Positions 36,201-47,925 of a stretch of DNA of 64,000 nucleotides are shown piece after piece. The notes under the pieces are model-generated. The model saw only the letters and a program-made list of their open reading frames with translations. It was not told where the DNA came from and searched no databases. This DNA comes from Phaeosaccion multiseriatum (lineage: Eukaryota; Ochrophyta, other classes): positions 930,001 to 994,000 of the forward strand of contig OZ218950.1 in NCBI GenBank assembly GCA_965112735.1. The letters run 5' to 3'. A program made the position numbers and the translations under genes. Position 1 is the stretch's first letter. Every line of letters starts with the position of its first letter.

Positions 36201-37970
36201 ATGTCCCAATCTTCTCTACCTCCCTCTCCCCGTCTTTTCTCTCTCTCTCTCCCTCCCTCCCTCCCTCCCTCCCTCCCTCCCTCTCACTGCTCACCAAAGT
36301 CAATGAACTGCACTCTAGTCCAGCCTTCGCTCCACAAAATGTTACCCCCGAGCAGATCTTGATGACAGAACACCACCTCCCTCAGGAAGGCCTTGGCCGA
36401 AGGAGAGGAACTGACACACACATCCCCATCGCTGCTGGCACTGCTGTTGCTAGGACTCGTCGCGTCGCTCGACGGCTCCAAAGGGTGCTGGCCATGACTT
36501 TTGCCCATGAGACTCGCTTCTAACCACTCCGCTTGAGCCCCGAGACTGCCTAGGTTTAGCTTGAGGAGGGCATCAGCCTTGGTGCTATCGTCAGGGAAGG
36601 ACACCTCTGTGGGACACGACAAGGCACACACCGACAAGACGCACCACCAATACCACCACAGGACGGAGCAGAGCAAGCGGAGGGTGGAAATGTGAGGAGA
36701 GCAAGAGAAAGGGGAGTGAGTATATGCCATGCCTCCAAGTGAACGTGAGGGAACGAGAAAAGGAGGGACATGAATGACTGGGTTGGGTTGAGCGCGGAGC
36801 ATTGAAAGTTACCTTTGGCGAGCTCTAACCAGCGCTTCAGGAGGATAGACCCGTTCGTTTCGAACGTAATGCCGGCGCTGGCGACACTTTCCTCTCCCCC
36901 GGGCCGCAGCTTATGCAATCGAGCCATCTCAGAAGCGATGAATGTGGAGATGTCAGGGAGGCCGAGCTCGTTCGCCTTGAGTTCTCTGGGCATTCATTTA
37001 ATGTTGGCATGGCGCGAGAGAAGCGGGTGGGCAAAGGAGGAGGCAGTGGTGAGAGAACGGAGTCAAAGGAAGCACATCGAGGGTGGGACGAAGGGGTCAG
37101 GAGGGTCGAGGAAGGAGAAAAGCAAAGCAAGCTCGTATGACCCAATCACTGCCGTTGCTTGGCTATCACAGGGAGGGGGCGAGGAGCAATCGGTCTACAT
37201 GTACAGCGCAAGGAAGGATGGCGAGCTTCATTTACCTGGCTTGGATGTAGCCTTCGAGCCGTCCGTTCTCAAAGCGGCCGTGGTAGGTGGGCCCAAAGCC
37301 AGTTACTGACAGCTCTGCCAAGAGGGCGTTGTCTCGCTCCCTGCAGAAAAGTGGAGGGAAGGAGAAGGAAGGACGGGGGCAGTTAGCTCAGTAGCAGCAG
37401 TAGCAGCCGCAGCAGCAGCGCGCAGTGAATTCCGACGCGGGCGAGAAGACAAACACGTATACGGAGGGGGGTTTAGAAAGAGGGAGAGAAAAAGAACAGA
37501 GAGTAACATACGGCCAGAGGGGGACTCGAGTGGTGAACGACAAATAAGAGGACGGAAGGGGCGTCGCATGGCATGTCATATGCCTCCGTTGTCTCTTACC
37601 TATCGATGAGGACCTCCGAATTCACCCCGTATACTCGGGCAAGGACGTCGTGGCCGGCGGAGCCTGCCGCAGGCTCTGCGGTGGGCTCTCCGTGCAGGAG
37701 AAAGAGCATATTCGTAAGGGCCCCGCTGATCATCCTCACCGTCACCTGATCATCAGAGAGGGTGTCCCACACCCCTCCCACAATGCTTCGGACCACCTTC
37801 TTTAAGGCGCGGTCCCTCGCCTCTGCCCCTTCTTCGAGCGGCACTCGGACTGCAAGGCTCTTTCTTGGATTGTTAAGAAATATCCCCCCCCCCTCCTCAT
37901 GGTCCGAACCATCAGGCATTTGCTGCGCGAACTGGGACCAAATCCCGACCAAATCCCAGGATGAAAGCAT
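35141..37970 (-). CDS. Choline/ethanolamine kinase
   Basis: Phosphorylates choline or ethanolamine with ATP, the first step of the Kennedy pathway to phosphatidylcholine or phosphatidylethanolamine; cytosolic by family. Seven exons join in frame to 462 residues: 37600-37970, 37236-37340, 36813-36985, 36295-36606, 35960-36012, 35570-35815, 35141-35269. Exon 1 has the phosphate-loop region GALTNMLFLL and LARVYG. Exon 4 carries the catalytic FCHQDLLGGNIL. The choline kinase motif spans the exon 4/5 junction: FIDF, then EYSGYNNRGFDFGNHFCE. Low-complexity Ser/Asn inserts sit in exons 4 and 6. Choline versus ethanolamine preference cannot be told. Its start lies 409 bp from the divergent TADA1 start. 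Confidence 0.93.
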
Positions 37971-38379
37971 AGCAGTTGGTGATATGCAAATTTTGGAGGT
38001 GTATAGGCCGGAGGGTGACTGGAGTTCTGGGGTTTGCCACCCCCATTCTATCAGCCTTTCCTCGACGCCCCACTTTTCACCACTCTACAGCAGCCGTGTC
38101 TATGAAGCTTTTAGAGTAGGAGGGCCTGCGTTGCGGGGGCGGGTCATGAGTTGCATCAATGGAAATCCCCCTGGTTCGTCTTGTCCTTGAAGAGTGAGGA
38201 CCTGTGAGGGGGAGGCTTCGTCTCCCCACGTGACAGATAGGCATACGGGAGAAAAAGATATCTCTCCCTGCTGCTCGAGGGAAAGCTTCAGTGAGGACGA
38301 AAGACGGAAGAGCAGCAGAAGAAGCAGGAGAAAGAAGAATTCTCTTCTGAAAGAAAAAATAAATAGACGGGTGACGACC
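37971..38379. promoter_or_regulatory. Divergent promoter region (choline kinase / TADA1)
   Basis: This 409-bp interval separates two start codons facing away from each other. A near-exact copy of the interspersed word CAGTTGGTGATAC (final base changed) lies at 37973-37985, two bases upstream of the kinase ATG. No TATA box was recognised. The purine-rich stretch 38280-38350 probably belongs to the TADA1 5' leader. Confidence 0.45.
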
Positions 38380-38564
38380 ATGATGGCTCCACCCCCTCCC
38401 TCATTGGCCCTTTCACCGCCCTTTGCAGCAGCAGCAGGAGCAGCAGCAGCGGGAGGAGGAGGAGGAGTGATAGTAATCCCTGCTCCTCCCGTGCCTGATC
38501 TACCCACGACGTTGCATAAACGTGAGCTCCAGCAGCAGCAGCACCTGCAGCAACCATTAGTGTC

Positions 38565-38615
<51 letters not shown>

Positions 38616-39495
38616 GCAGCAACAGCAGCAGCAACAGCAGCAGCCACCACCAGCAGTACCACAGCAGCAGCAACAGCAGCAGAGGCGGCGGCGGCGAGCA
38701 CAGCAAAGGTACGCTGATGTGGGGCCGGTCAAGTGCAGACTGTTCGATGCGGTGCTGGCCGGTGGGGCCGGGGGAAGAGGCTGGGCAAAGTACTGGGAGA
38801 CGCTGGGAGGCTTCCTTCGAGGGGAAAGAGGGAAGGAGGAGCTAGACGAGGCCGTCCGGGAAGCGCTGGGTCGGGGCAGCAGCGTCAAGTATCACAACGA
38901 CCTCATCAAGGTGAGCCATTGGCTGCTTACTTCCATCCTTGATGAGCCATTGGCTGCTTACTTCGATCTCTTCTGGGGGTTGGTGGTAGCATTAGGAGCA
39001 GCAGCCGAGTTTAAATCTGTAGAAGAAAGGAGCAGGAGGAGGAGGAGTAGTAGTGCTCAACTTCCCCTCTCTCGTTTGTCACGCTGCATCCCCTAAACTC
39101 GCTGCTGCTGCTGCTCTGCTGCTGCTGCTGCTCTGCTGCTGCTGCTGCTCTGCTGCTGCTGCTGCTCTGCTGCTTCTTGTGTGTGCGACGTACACAGGTG
39201 CTCATAAACAATGCCCATTGCATCAAAGTGCCGCACTCTCTCCAGCAAGTGTCTCAGAAATTCCTTCAACACAGGCCTCCTCCCACTCGTGGTGGCACAT
39301 TCTCCCCGTCCTACAAGAGGAGCCGGGTGCCGCCTTCGTCGCCCCTTCCTTCGCATCCATCATCGGCACTCGCATTAACATCGCCTGCACCTGCGGCATC
39401 AGCAGTTGGTGATACAGCAGCAGCTGCAGGCGGGCCAAGTGGGGCCCTTCTCAAGACTCAGGCGGTTGTTAAAGATGAGCCGGTAAAGGGGTGGG

Positions 39496-39541
<46 letters not shown>

Positions 39542-41588
39542 GCAGCAAGAGGCGAAGTGCCGACATAGTCTAGACAGCATTTACAGCGAGTTCAGTCAGG
39601 GAGCGAGTGTCTGGCGGCCTGGCGACGTCGTTCCACCGTTGGCCCTGCCCTTCTCACAAGGAGGCGGTGGTGCAGCTTCCTGGGCTTGGGCTCCACAGGG
39701 AACCCAATACCTCCCCGGGGGGGCACATGCTGCTCAGCCTCAGCGGGAGGGGCAGGTGCTTCGAGCAGGGCGGCCGAGCGCGAAGCGAGAGCGGGGAGAG
39801 GAGGGAGATAGAGCACCTGGCGCGACTGTATCACCAACGTGTGGTGCGACTGCGCCGCAGGATGCGAATGTGTCTCGCCAGGAGAACGAGCAATATAGGA
39901 AGCGAGTCAAGGTTGAGCCGTCGCCGCAGCCGCCGCCGTCGGATGATGGGGAGGTGCAGCGGAAGGAGGGAGCTCATCCCCCCCTGTTCGTGAGCAATGG
40001 AGGTGGAGCCAATGGCCATAACAGCAGCGCTAGCTCCTCAAGTAGCAGCAGCCGCGGCAGCACCAGCGGTGTCGATGGTGGTACGGGTGTGGGTCCGTCG
40101 GTTCGAAGGGGCCCACAGCGAGCGGGGGCAGGGACAGTCTTCCTACCCCAGCGGCTTCCTGCTGCCAAGATCCTTGCCCCTTACATACAAGCACTGACGG
40201 CACAGGAGCACATTCGGGTGTCTCCTGACGTGGTTCGACTCGTAACGGTCGTCGCCAAAGAGTGAGTCCAGACCAGCAAGCACGAGGGGGCAGGGGACAG
40301 GGTATATATCGAAGAACTTCACAGGCATCGCTCTGTTTAGTTGAGGCCCTGCCATGGCGATGCGTTTCTTCCTCCCCGCCCTCGCCCCCTCTCTCCCCAC
40401 ATTTCCGAGATGTGGTGCCCTCAGTCACTCTACTGGATCTGATTGGACGCATCCCTTTGCTCACCTCTTTGGTCATGGTTCCTGCCTCCCCCCCCCCCCC
40501 CCCCCGTCGGCCCCTGTTCCGTTCCTTTCCCTGCTACACCCTTCTGTGTCTTAAGGTACGGCAAGCGACTCTTGATGGGATGCCTAAGCTGCGCGAAGGA
40601 GGGTGGTGGGGCAAGGAAACAACATGCCACGAATCATCCTGGCAGTAGCGGTGGAAATTCTTTAACGACAAAGAAGGAGGAAGCTCAAAGTGGTGGAGGA
40701 GCAGCCACAGCAGCCACAGCAGCAGCAGCAGGAGGAGGAGGAGGAAGAGGGGGAGGAGGAGGAGGAGGAGGAGGAGGAGGAGGAGGAGGAGGAGGGCAAG
40801 CAAAGTTAAATGGCGGCGTATCCAGCGTGACCACTCCATTGGGAGTGGGACGGCCCGGCGTGGTTGGGGCGGGTGTAGAGTCCGGGGCTTTGGTGAAAGC
40901 CGAGCAGACCGCCTCGACCGAGGCAGGAAGCGAGCCCGCCCTTCCTGCGGCAGGAACGACGACAGGAGCCGCGGAGAGCGACTCGGCGAGAAGGGGAGAG
41001 GCGGCAGGGACAGCAGCAGCAGCAGCAGCAGCATCAGTTGGTGGTCCGGCAGTGCCGACAGCATCAAATGCTACACCCAGTGCTGGTACACACGCGCCAC
41101 CACTGGTAGGAGGGGAAGAAGAAGAAGAAGAAGAAGGAGGAGGAGGAGGAGGAGGAGGAGGAGGAGCAGCAGCAGCAGCGGCAGGAGGAGGAGGAGGAGG
41201 AGGAGCAGCAGCAGGGGGAGGAGGAGGAGGAGAAGGAGAAGGAGGGGGGACAGGAGAAGCAGGAGGATTAGCAGTCTTGCCAACGGGAAGTGCCGACAAA
41301 GACAAGGCCGGACCGTCGAAGGAGGGCAGCACAGGCTCTCCAGACGTTGACATGGTCACAAGCAGCAGCATCAGCCCTGCCACCAGTGCCAATGACATCC
41401 GGATTACTGTACCACCAACTGCTGCAGTTCCGATGCTCACCAACGCCCCGCTGTACTGCGCCAACCGCACCCCGCTGCGCCCCTCCCACCTTCGTGCCGC
41501 TCTTGTGCGCCACAAGGGGCTGGCAGGCACTCAGAGGAGCGCTCTCTTGCAGTGGGAGAGGGCAGGAGCGGTACCTAACCTTCCTTAA
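38380..41588 (+). CDS. SAGA complex subunit Ada1/TADA1
   Basis: Core subunit of the SAGA histone-acetyltransferase coactivator, nuclear. Three exons (38380-38910, 39198-40261, 40556-41588) join in frame to 875 residues. The N-terminal SAGA-Tad1 signature follows poly-Gln: WAKYWETLGGFLRGER, EELDEAVREALG, then YHNDLIK joined to VLINNAHC across intron 1. The histone-fold-like region spans intron 2: VSPDVVRLVTVVAKE joined to YGKRLLMGCLSCAK. The C-terminal RPSHLRAALVRHK aligns with the final helix of Ada1 proteins. The rest is unusually long and simple: poly-Gln, poly-Gly, poly-Ala, poly-Glu. Start is the first of two adjacent ATGs. A 32-bp tandem repeat overlaps the stop codon. Confidence 0.85.
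39403..39417. repeat. Interspersed 15-bp word CAGTTGGTGATACAG (one of many)
   Basis: One representative copy, within TADA1 exon 2. On the plus strand the exact 13-mer CAGTTGGTGATAC also occurs at 4848, 7779, 20691 and 30204, and its reverse complement at about 4605 and 5944. Near copies are at 952, 6373, 7202, 22739, 23439, 37973, 39826, 41035, 41407 and 47146. Most sit inside CAG/CTG or GCA/GTA trinucleotide tracts. It occurs in exons in all reading frames, in introns and near a start codon, so it is conserved as DNA rather than as peptide. Confidence 0.85.
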
Positions 41589-41634
41589 GTAGGGGAGGAG
41601 CGGTACCTAACCTTCCTTGAGTAGGGGAGGAGCG
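41564..41634. repeat. 32-bp tandem repeat over the TADA1 stop codon
   Basis: Units start at 41564 and 41596, with a partial third at 41628. Each begins AGGAGCGGTACCTAACC. The TADA1 stop (41586-41588) lies in unit 1; unit 2 has a one-base difference. Confidence 0.9.
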
Positions 41635-42486
41635 GCGGGGTGCCCCAGGTCAACAGCAGCGGCAGCTAAGGAGAGGGCCAAAGACTTGGAGGGATATTGA
41701 GCAGCACTTGCAGTAGCGGTGGCAGCACCAGCAGCAGCAGTAGCAGGAGGAAGAGGAGCAAGAGGAGAAGAGAGAGGAGGAGCGGTGAAGCTGACCGCAA
41801 CGGGCCAGTAGAAGAAGCGGCGAGGGAGGTGTACCGTCGGGGGCAGCTTGGTTCCCGTTACTACCACCATTAGCAGCAGTAGCGGTAGCAGTTGCTGCCA
41901 CACAAGCCGTGTCGGCGCACCAAGTCCGGGGCTCTATAGCCGCCACCGCGGAGCCCTCTTGGAGAGTGAAGGCGGTCCTTGTTGCGATGGCCGGCTGAGG
42001 ATGTCAGCGAAGGGAAGATGCGTCGAGGGAGGCAGCTCGTGATCAGCTCGCGACGTTGACATCGTTGTCGCACTTGGGCCCCATGGGGTGGGTCGAATGC
42101 ACTAGAGGCGACGCTTGCAACGACAAGCAAGGCCCTCTTGATGGGCTGCGCGAGGCACACGTTGCAGCTTAGCGACAGAGAGGAGAGGCGAGCAGGAAAG
42201 GGGATGAGCAAATGTCAGGTATCCCACGTAAAAAGTGGGCGACTGACTGACTAAGTGGGTGAGTGGGTGGGTGGGTGAGTGAGTGAGTGAGTGAGTGAAT
42301 GGGTGGGTGAGTAGGTGAGTGAGGTGTCTCCGACACGAGGTCTCGCTCGCGTGCTCGCTGCCACCCCCCCTGACTCGAGTAAAGCAAGAGCGAGGAAGAG
42401 AGCTGCCACCCCCCCTGACTCGAGTAAAGCAACAGCGAGCGAGAGCGACCACCGCTGCTCCACGAGAAGCGAAGCCAGGCAAGCAC
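41589..42486. other. TADA1 3' flank and spacer
   Basis: Rich in GCA/GTA trinucleotides (41650-41900) and GAGT/GGGT tetranucleotides (42250-42320). A 46-bp sequence with CCACCCCCCCTGACTCGAGT is present twice, at about 42361 and 42407. No coding frame with support was seen. Confidence 0.55.
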
Positions 42487-43386
42487 ATGTGTACTCACAG
42501 GGCAGTGGTAGCAGCAGTAGTAGCAGCAGTAGCAGCAGCAGTAGCAGCAGCAGCAGCAGAAGCAGCAATGGCAAGAGCAGCAGCGCCAGAGGGAAGGGCT
42601 GACTTAGCTCGGACTGGATTGACTCCTGCCGAACAGCGCCCGCCCGCCAACGCGCTGCGAGTCACCAGCCAGGCCCTCAAGGAGGAGCAGAGGAAGGAAG
42701 CTCTCTCTCTCAAGGAGGTAGGGGCCGAGTTACTCAGGCCTACGGGGCTTGCACCGCCGCCACTGAGCCTGAGGGGTGGGGTGAGGATTTCGGTGCAGGA
42801 TGAGGGGTCTATAGATCGGGTCCCTCATCTCAGCGTCACTCCAAAACCCCATTGTACACAGTGCAAGCATGAGGGGGCATATACAGAAAGTATCTAGTGA
42901 TTCTCTGTTAAGTTAATGAAGGCTTCCATACGATTGGAACTGTGTCTGGAACCTCCACAGGAGGCACACGCCTTTAAAGAAAGTATAGCAGGGCAAAGGG
43001 GGGGGGGGTTGACCAACGGGCCCAAGGGTTCGCTTAAGCCCTGGCCAACTTTGCTTTGCGTCTGGGGGAGTGGGTGTGTGAGTTTGTGCGTGCGTACGTA
43101 TGTGTGTGCGCAACGCAACGCCCAAAAAACAACCAACCAACCAACCAACCAACCAACCAAACCATGTTCTCTCGCATCTTGTCCTCAGTTGCTTGTGTCT
43201 CATAGTGAAGCCCGTGCTGCAGCTCGGACCAAGCTGCTGCGACAAGAGGGGATGCTTCTCTGTGGGGGTGCCTCCGAGACGTTCGCTCACAATAATACCG
43301 GCTTCAGCGCTCTGGCATTTGGGAATTGCCAGAGTATCACACACCCACGCGTACACACTTCGTCGGGGAGTGGAGAGGTCAAGTAG
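42487..43386 (+). CDS. Small Ala-rich hypothetical protein
   Basis: Two exons (42487-42717, 43189-43386) give 142 residues if ATG 42487 is used. The donor is GAG|GTAGGG and the acceptor CTCAG|TT, both in phase 0. The joined sequence continues one charged helix across the junction (QRKEALSLKE then LLVSHSEARAAARTK), which supports the splice. The N-terminus is poly-Ala/Val from GCA/GTA repeats. No family was recognised. The intron ends with (CCAA)n and CTCAG. It could instead be the 3' part of a longer transcript; the frame and start are uncertain. Confidence 0.4.
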
Positions 43387-44037
43387 AGAGCATAAGCTGC
43401 TGCTGCTGCTGCTGCTGCTGCTGCTATATAGCTATTGCGACCGCTCTAGCTTCCTCTCCGAGGGAGGGGAGAGAGAGGGAGACAAGCAGAAGCGGCAGCA
43501 CTGAAGCGATGGAGTACGTTGGACGGGCGGGCTCAAAAAGTAGAGCCAGCACCTTTGAAGAGCAGTGCGTATGGCGTCTGCTGCACACACTATCATAAAA
43601 AGGTAACACCGTTCACTTTTGGGCTATCACCAATGCCCTGCTGGTTTCCGCCGACGAATAAACCTATTCCTCCCCTGACCGGCAAGGTCGCCAGGAGCAT
43701 GACTGAGGAGCCGACTAGACCTCTCGCGCCAGCCCACCACGCGCCGTCAAACCCGAGAGAGGCTTACCAAGCAGACTCCTTTGACTCCTTTACTCCGTTA
43801 CTCCCAGCCCTCTAAATACCTGACCCTCTGCTAACCCTACTATTTCACAGGCCTCCCCCCACCCCAACCGCCAACCACAGCCGACCCTCAGTCGCGAAGT
43901 CACTTGTGTCTACCGAGGGTAAGCAAAGACAGACTGAAGTCGGTGTGGAACCTCTCTTCGAGAAGGTTTGTAACGGTCTTCCAACGCGTCGAAGAGGGCC
44001 TTCAGCCTCAACTACTGGAAGAGCATCGCGCTTCACT
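43387..44037. other. Intergenic; no gene seen
   Basis: Contains a CTG run near 43399-43425 and otherwise unique sequence. An open frame on the plus strand (about 43519-43815) has no recognisable domain and no supporting signals, so it is not called. Confidence 0.55.
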
Positions 44038-47000
44038 TCACACACCTCTTGCTCCGTTTTCGTTGACATGCACCACTCCGCCCCGCGTCACACCGAGGGG
44101 GGTGATGCAGGAGTCGAACTGGTCGAAGCCGCAATACTTACAATGGGTGTTTGAGATACAGCCGAGGCCGTGGCAGGGAGCGCCGACGTTGATGCAGCTG
44201 TGCCCCGGGACAGCGCACCCCATCACTCCCTCGCAGGAGGAGTCCATTTCCGTCACCCGCAGTCCCCCTGGCCGCGTCATGCCGATGGGGGTGATGCAGG
44301 GGTCGAACTGGTCGAAGCCGCAGTACTTGCAAGTGGACAGTGGGATGCACCCGAGGCCGTGGCATGGAGCTCCAACGTCAACACACATCTGTCCCGGGGC
44401 ACTGCAGCCCGCCACTCCAGCGCAGGAGGAGGAGTCGCCTGCAAAAGGCGATGAGGAGAGCGACAAAAGTGAGCCCGCCGTGGGGATGGGTAGGGGGAGG
44501 CAGCAACAGCAAAGCGCGAGTACCAGAGATGCCACGGGAGACGTTACATCTGCCCATTCTGCAGAGTGTGCTCGCTTCCGGACGAAAGGTACAGCGTGGG
44601 TGAGAGGCGAGGGACACAACAACGTGGCTGGAGCGAGATGATGCACAGCCCCATTAGGAGGACCAAGGAAGGAAGGAAGGAAGGAAGGAAGGAAGGAAGG
44701 AAGGAAGGAAGGGCCAGAGGCCAGGGACGACGAGCGTGCAAGGCTGACGTACCCGGAACCGGAGTGTCGGGAGTGTCGGGCGTGTTGTCGTCGCCAGAGC
44801 AGGGAATGGATGAGTACTGCGCGAAGCCGCAGAACCTGCAATTGGTGTTTGAGATACAGCCGAGGCCATGGCAGGGAGCGCCGACGTTGATGCAGCTGTG
44901 CCCCGGGACAGCACACACCATCACTCCCTCGCAAGAGGAGTCCATTTCCGTCACCCGGAGTCCCCCTGGCCGCGTCATGCCGATGGGGGTGATGCAGGGG
45001 TCGAACTGGTCGAAGCCGCAGTACTTGCAAGTGGAAAGTGGGATGCACCCGAGGCCGTGGCATGGAGCTCCAACGTCAACACACATCTGTCCCGGGGCAC
45101 TGCAGCCCGCCACTCCAGCGCAGGAGGAGGAGTCGCCTGCAAAAGGAGAAAGAGGTGCGTTACGTTGGTGTGTGTGAGCCGCGCGCTCCTTGCAATGCCG
45201 TGAACCCTATATTACGGAGAGCGAAGGAATCGAATGCACAAGATGGGCGTGCTTCGCTTGCTGCCCTTCCTTCCTTCATTCCACTTATCCCCAAGAGCCC
45301 CCTGCAGATCAGCCAAGCCGCACGCCGTATAAAACCCGACCCGAGCGTGGCCAATACACACACCGTACGAATACACACCGTCTATGGCTTGCTCATCTCG
45401 TTAGTTTACGTAACGTTTCTTCATGGTCAAGCGTTTCATGCGAGTACACACCCGTAGTTGGCGGGACCGGGCCTGGAGGGGTGCGAACGGCCGCACCTTC
45501 GTTGATGAGGCGAAGCGTGGCATATATCTACTGGCGCCAGCGGTAAGGAGGGAGGAAAGCGAGGAGGGACCGAGGGACGGATGGGGTCGTCAATGTCATG
45601 ACAGGGGGCCGTGGAGATATCTCAATAGAAGAAGGAGTGAGCATAGTGAGGGCACGAGAAGAGAGCAAAGCCGACGGCACTTAGTCAGCCGTAGCCGCTT
45701 GGAGGGGAGCGAGTGAGTGAGCACTTGTCGTGTGTCTGTCGCTCACCGAGTTGGGGATGCATTCTCGAATACCACAGGAGCTGACCTCGCTCGACAACGT
45801 GAAGCCTGAGTGGGCAAGGCACGGGGACGGTCAGCAGAGGGTTCAGCGACATATATGATGAGGGATGAGATGGAGTTAGCGCAAGACCAGTCATGCGCGA
45901 GAACGATAAGCAAGGGCGGGCGTGTTGACGTCTGTTCGCTCTTAACGAGGTCAGCCCTCTACCCGCCATTGGAGGGTGGTGGAGGGTGGGTGCCTGTGCG
46001 ATTGCGTAGGCGTGTCACGTTTTTCGACCCACAGCCATCATCCGCTCCACTGTCACGACTTTCGCTCCTCGGCGGTACCTGAATGGCAGACTTCGCACCC
46101 AACGCCGTCCACACAAAGCGCACACCCAACAGAGTCACAGGCGATGCAAGGATAAGTGTCGGCGCTGCTTGCGGTCCCGGGGTGGAAGTAGCCGGCCCTA
46201 CACGAAGGGCACAGGCCGTTCCAAGAGGGGTTGCATTGGCAGGAAATCTCGTCCGCAATGCCGCAGTCCAGGGGGCAAATGTTGCCCATACGAAGCCAGC
46301 GCGCAGATGGAGTGCCGTACTCGATGACCGCCACTCCATCCTCTTCAAGGGTCAGGTCCGTTAAGTCAGGTTCAAGGAGCGCGGCAAGCTCGTGCAGAAG
46401 CGCCTCGGCCAGCGAAGAGTCCGAGTCTCCGCGGACGATGAGAGACATCGTCATATTCACAGTCCCGGTGTTGTCAGCGGTGTTGGCTGCTGCCAAGGCG
46501 CCTGCGGCTGCTTGCACCACCTCCCACGCCTCGAGGGAAGCTTCAACAGTGGGTGTTCCCTCCGTCGCGTCGAGGAGTGTCGCCGTGACGGCTGTCCTCA
46601 GCACGAGAGACAGCGCCTCCCCCTTCATCGCGCTCGAGGAGGTGATGACCTTGGCTGACGCGCTGAACTTCACCTTCTCGTCTTGCGCTCGCCAAGTGGG
46701 GGCCACGCAGCAGTCCTGCTCCTCTCGATCGCCAAACTCCATCACGGCATCAGGGTAGAACGTGTTGAACACGGTGTCGCAGTTGTCCAGGCCGCACATC
46801 AGCGAGCCATGGCACTGGGGGAGGAGGAGCAGAACAAGCACATGAGAGTGAGCATACGAATCGAAGAGCGTCAGTGGGCTGGATTCAAGTGCATTACGGA
46901 GGGATTGATGTACCAGGAACCGTTCGTTGAGCTAGATTTCCTCACATCATCGTTCGTCACACAAGGGCCGTCTCCCTCAGTTATGCCACTGCCCAGCGCG

Positions 47001-47062
47001 GTAGCGAGACCAAGAAGAACAATCGCCACCGCCATCAGAGCTGTAGGCACTGCCATCCCCAT
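44038..47062 (-). CDS. Secreted Cys-rich repeat protein
   Basis: Four exons (46898-47062, 46079-46814, 44753-45136, 44038-44438) join in frame to 561 residues. Met 47062 begins a strong signal peptide (MAVAIVLLGLATALGSG). Exon 2 encodes a domain of unknown family ending with many Cys (CNPSWNGLCPSCRAGYF, CEVCHSG), like an EGF or furin-like knob. Exons 3 and 4 each encode two modules of about 55 residues with eight Cys; module signatures are VGAPCHGLGC and CKYCGFDQFD. The starts of exons 3 and 4 are nearly identical, acceptor included, and both are bounded by phase 1 introns, so they arose by exon duplication. Extracellular binding or structural role is inferred; no family name is offered. Confidence 0.78.
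44665..44712. repeat. (GGAA)n microsatellite
   Basis: About eleven GGAA units in the intron between the two duplicated exons of the Cys-rich gene; on the coding strand it reads TTCC and lies about 40 bp inside the donor. Confidence 0.9.
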
Positions 47063-47925
47063 GTTAGTTTCTGTTGCGATTTTTGTCGCATGGGTTTGAT
47101 TAACGCGGGCGCGGGCGAAAATTATACTTTGAAGAGCCGGTACAGCAGGTGGTGGTACAGTGAGTGAGTGGTGGGTGAGTGAATTTCAAGTGAAATGAGT
47201 GAGTGAATGAGTGTAGTGAGTGAATGAGTGAGTGAGTGAGTGGATGAGTGAGTGAGTGAGTGGATGAGTGAGTGGATGAGTGAGTGAGTGAGTGAGTGGA
47301 TGAGTGAGTGAGTGAGTGAGTGAGTAAGTGAGTGAGTGAGTGAGTGGGTGAGTGAGTGAGTGAGTGAGTGAGTGAGTGAGTGAGTGAGAGTGAGTGAGTA
47401 GACGTCGAGAATCACATTTAAGAGTGGAGTTGATTAAGAGGTGCCACTGCCCTGGCTCACACGCTAACAACTTAGCTAAGGTGCCAAGCAGGATTACGAG
47501 GCAGGAAAGAAACAAGCGTGTGGGATACGAGAGGCCTGTATAAGCCAGCCCTGACGCCGATCAGCCCAGACTACCAAAAACTCCGCCCCCCTCCCTCCTC
47601 CTTTCCCCTCTGCCTCACTCCCGCTCTCTCGTCGGGCACTCCCTCCAATCACTCCACGTCCCTCCATGCGCCCCCTCAGCCCCACATCCCCACGACTTCA
47701 CACAACCCCACTGACAACCCGCCACTCCCGGCCTGGCTGGCCCGCCCTCCTCCACACGGACTCTCGAGTCTCCCCCCTCATCTGCGGAGGCGCTCCGCCC
47801 CTCTTCGGTTTGCCATTCCTCCTGGCCCTCCAGCCCCCATCGCCCCGTCACGCTTCGTCCTCCCGCTCCTCCTCCCTCGTCCTACTAGGCTACTCCCGCT
47901 CCGCTTCCTCCTCTTCGTTCTTCTC
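47063..47925. other. Intergenic with GAGT satellite
   Basis: About 240 bp of GAGT tetranucleotides (47161-47400) are followed by unique sequence and a C/T-rich stretch leading into the 3' end of the HDAC-like gene. A near copy of the CAGTTGGTGATACAG word is at 47146-47160. No gene is supported. Confidence 0.55.
47161..47400. repeat. (GAGT)n microsatellite
   Basis: Long GAGT run with scattered GGAT and GAAT variants, upstream of the Cys-rich gene. Confidence 0.95.

Noticed and set aside
38194-38379. Upstream extension of TADA1 to 38194
   Set aside because: That start would be GTG; the first ATG in frame is 38380, and the upstream residues are not conserved Ada1 sequence.
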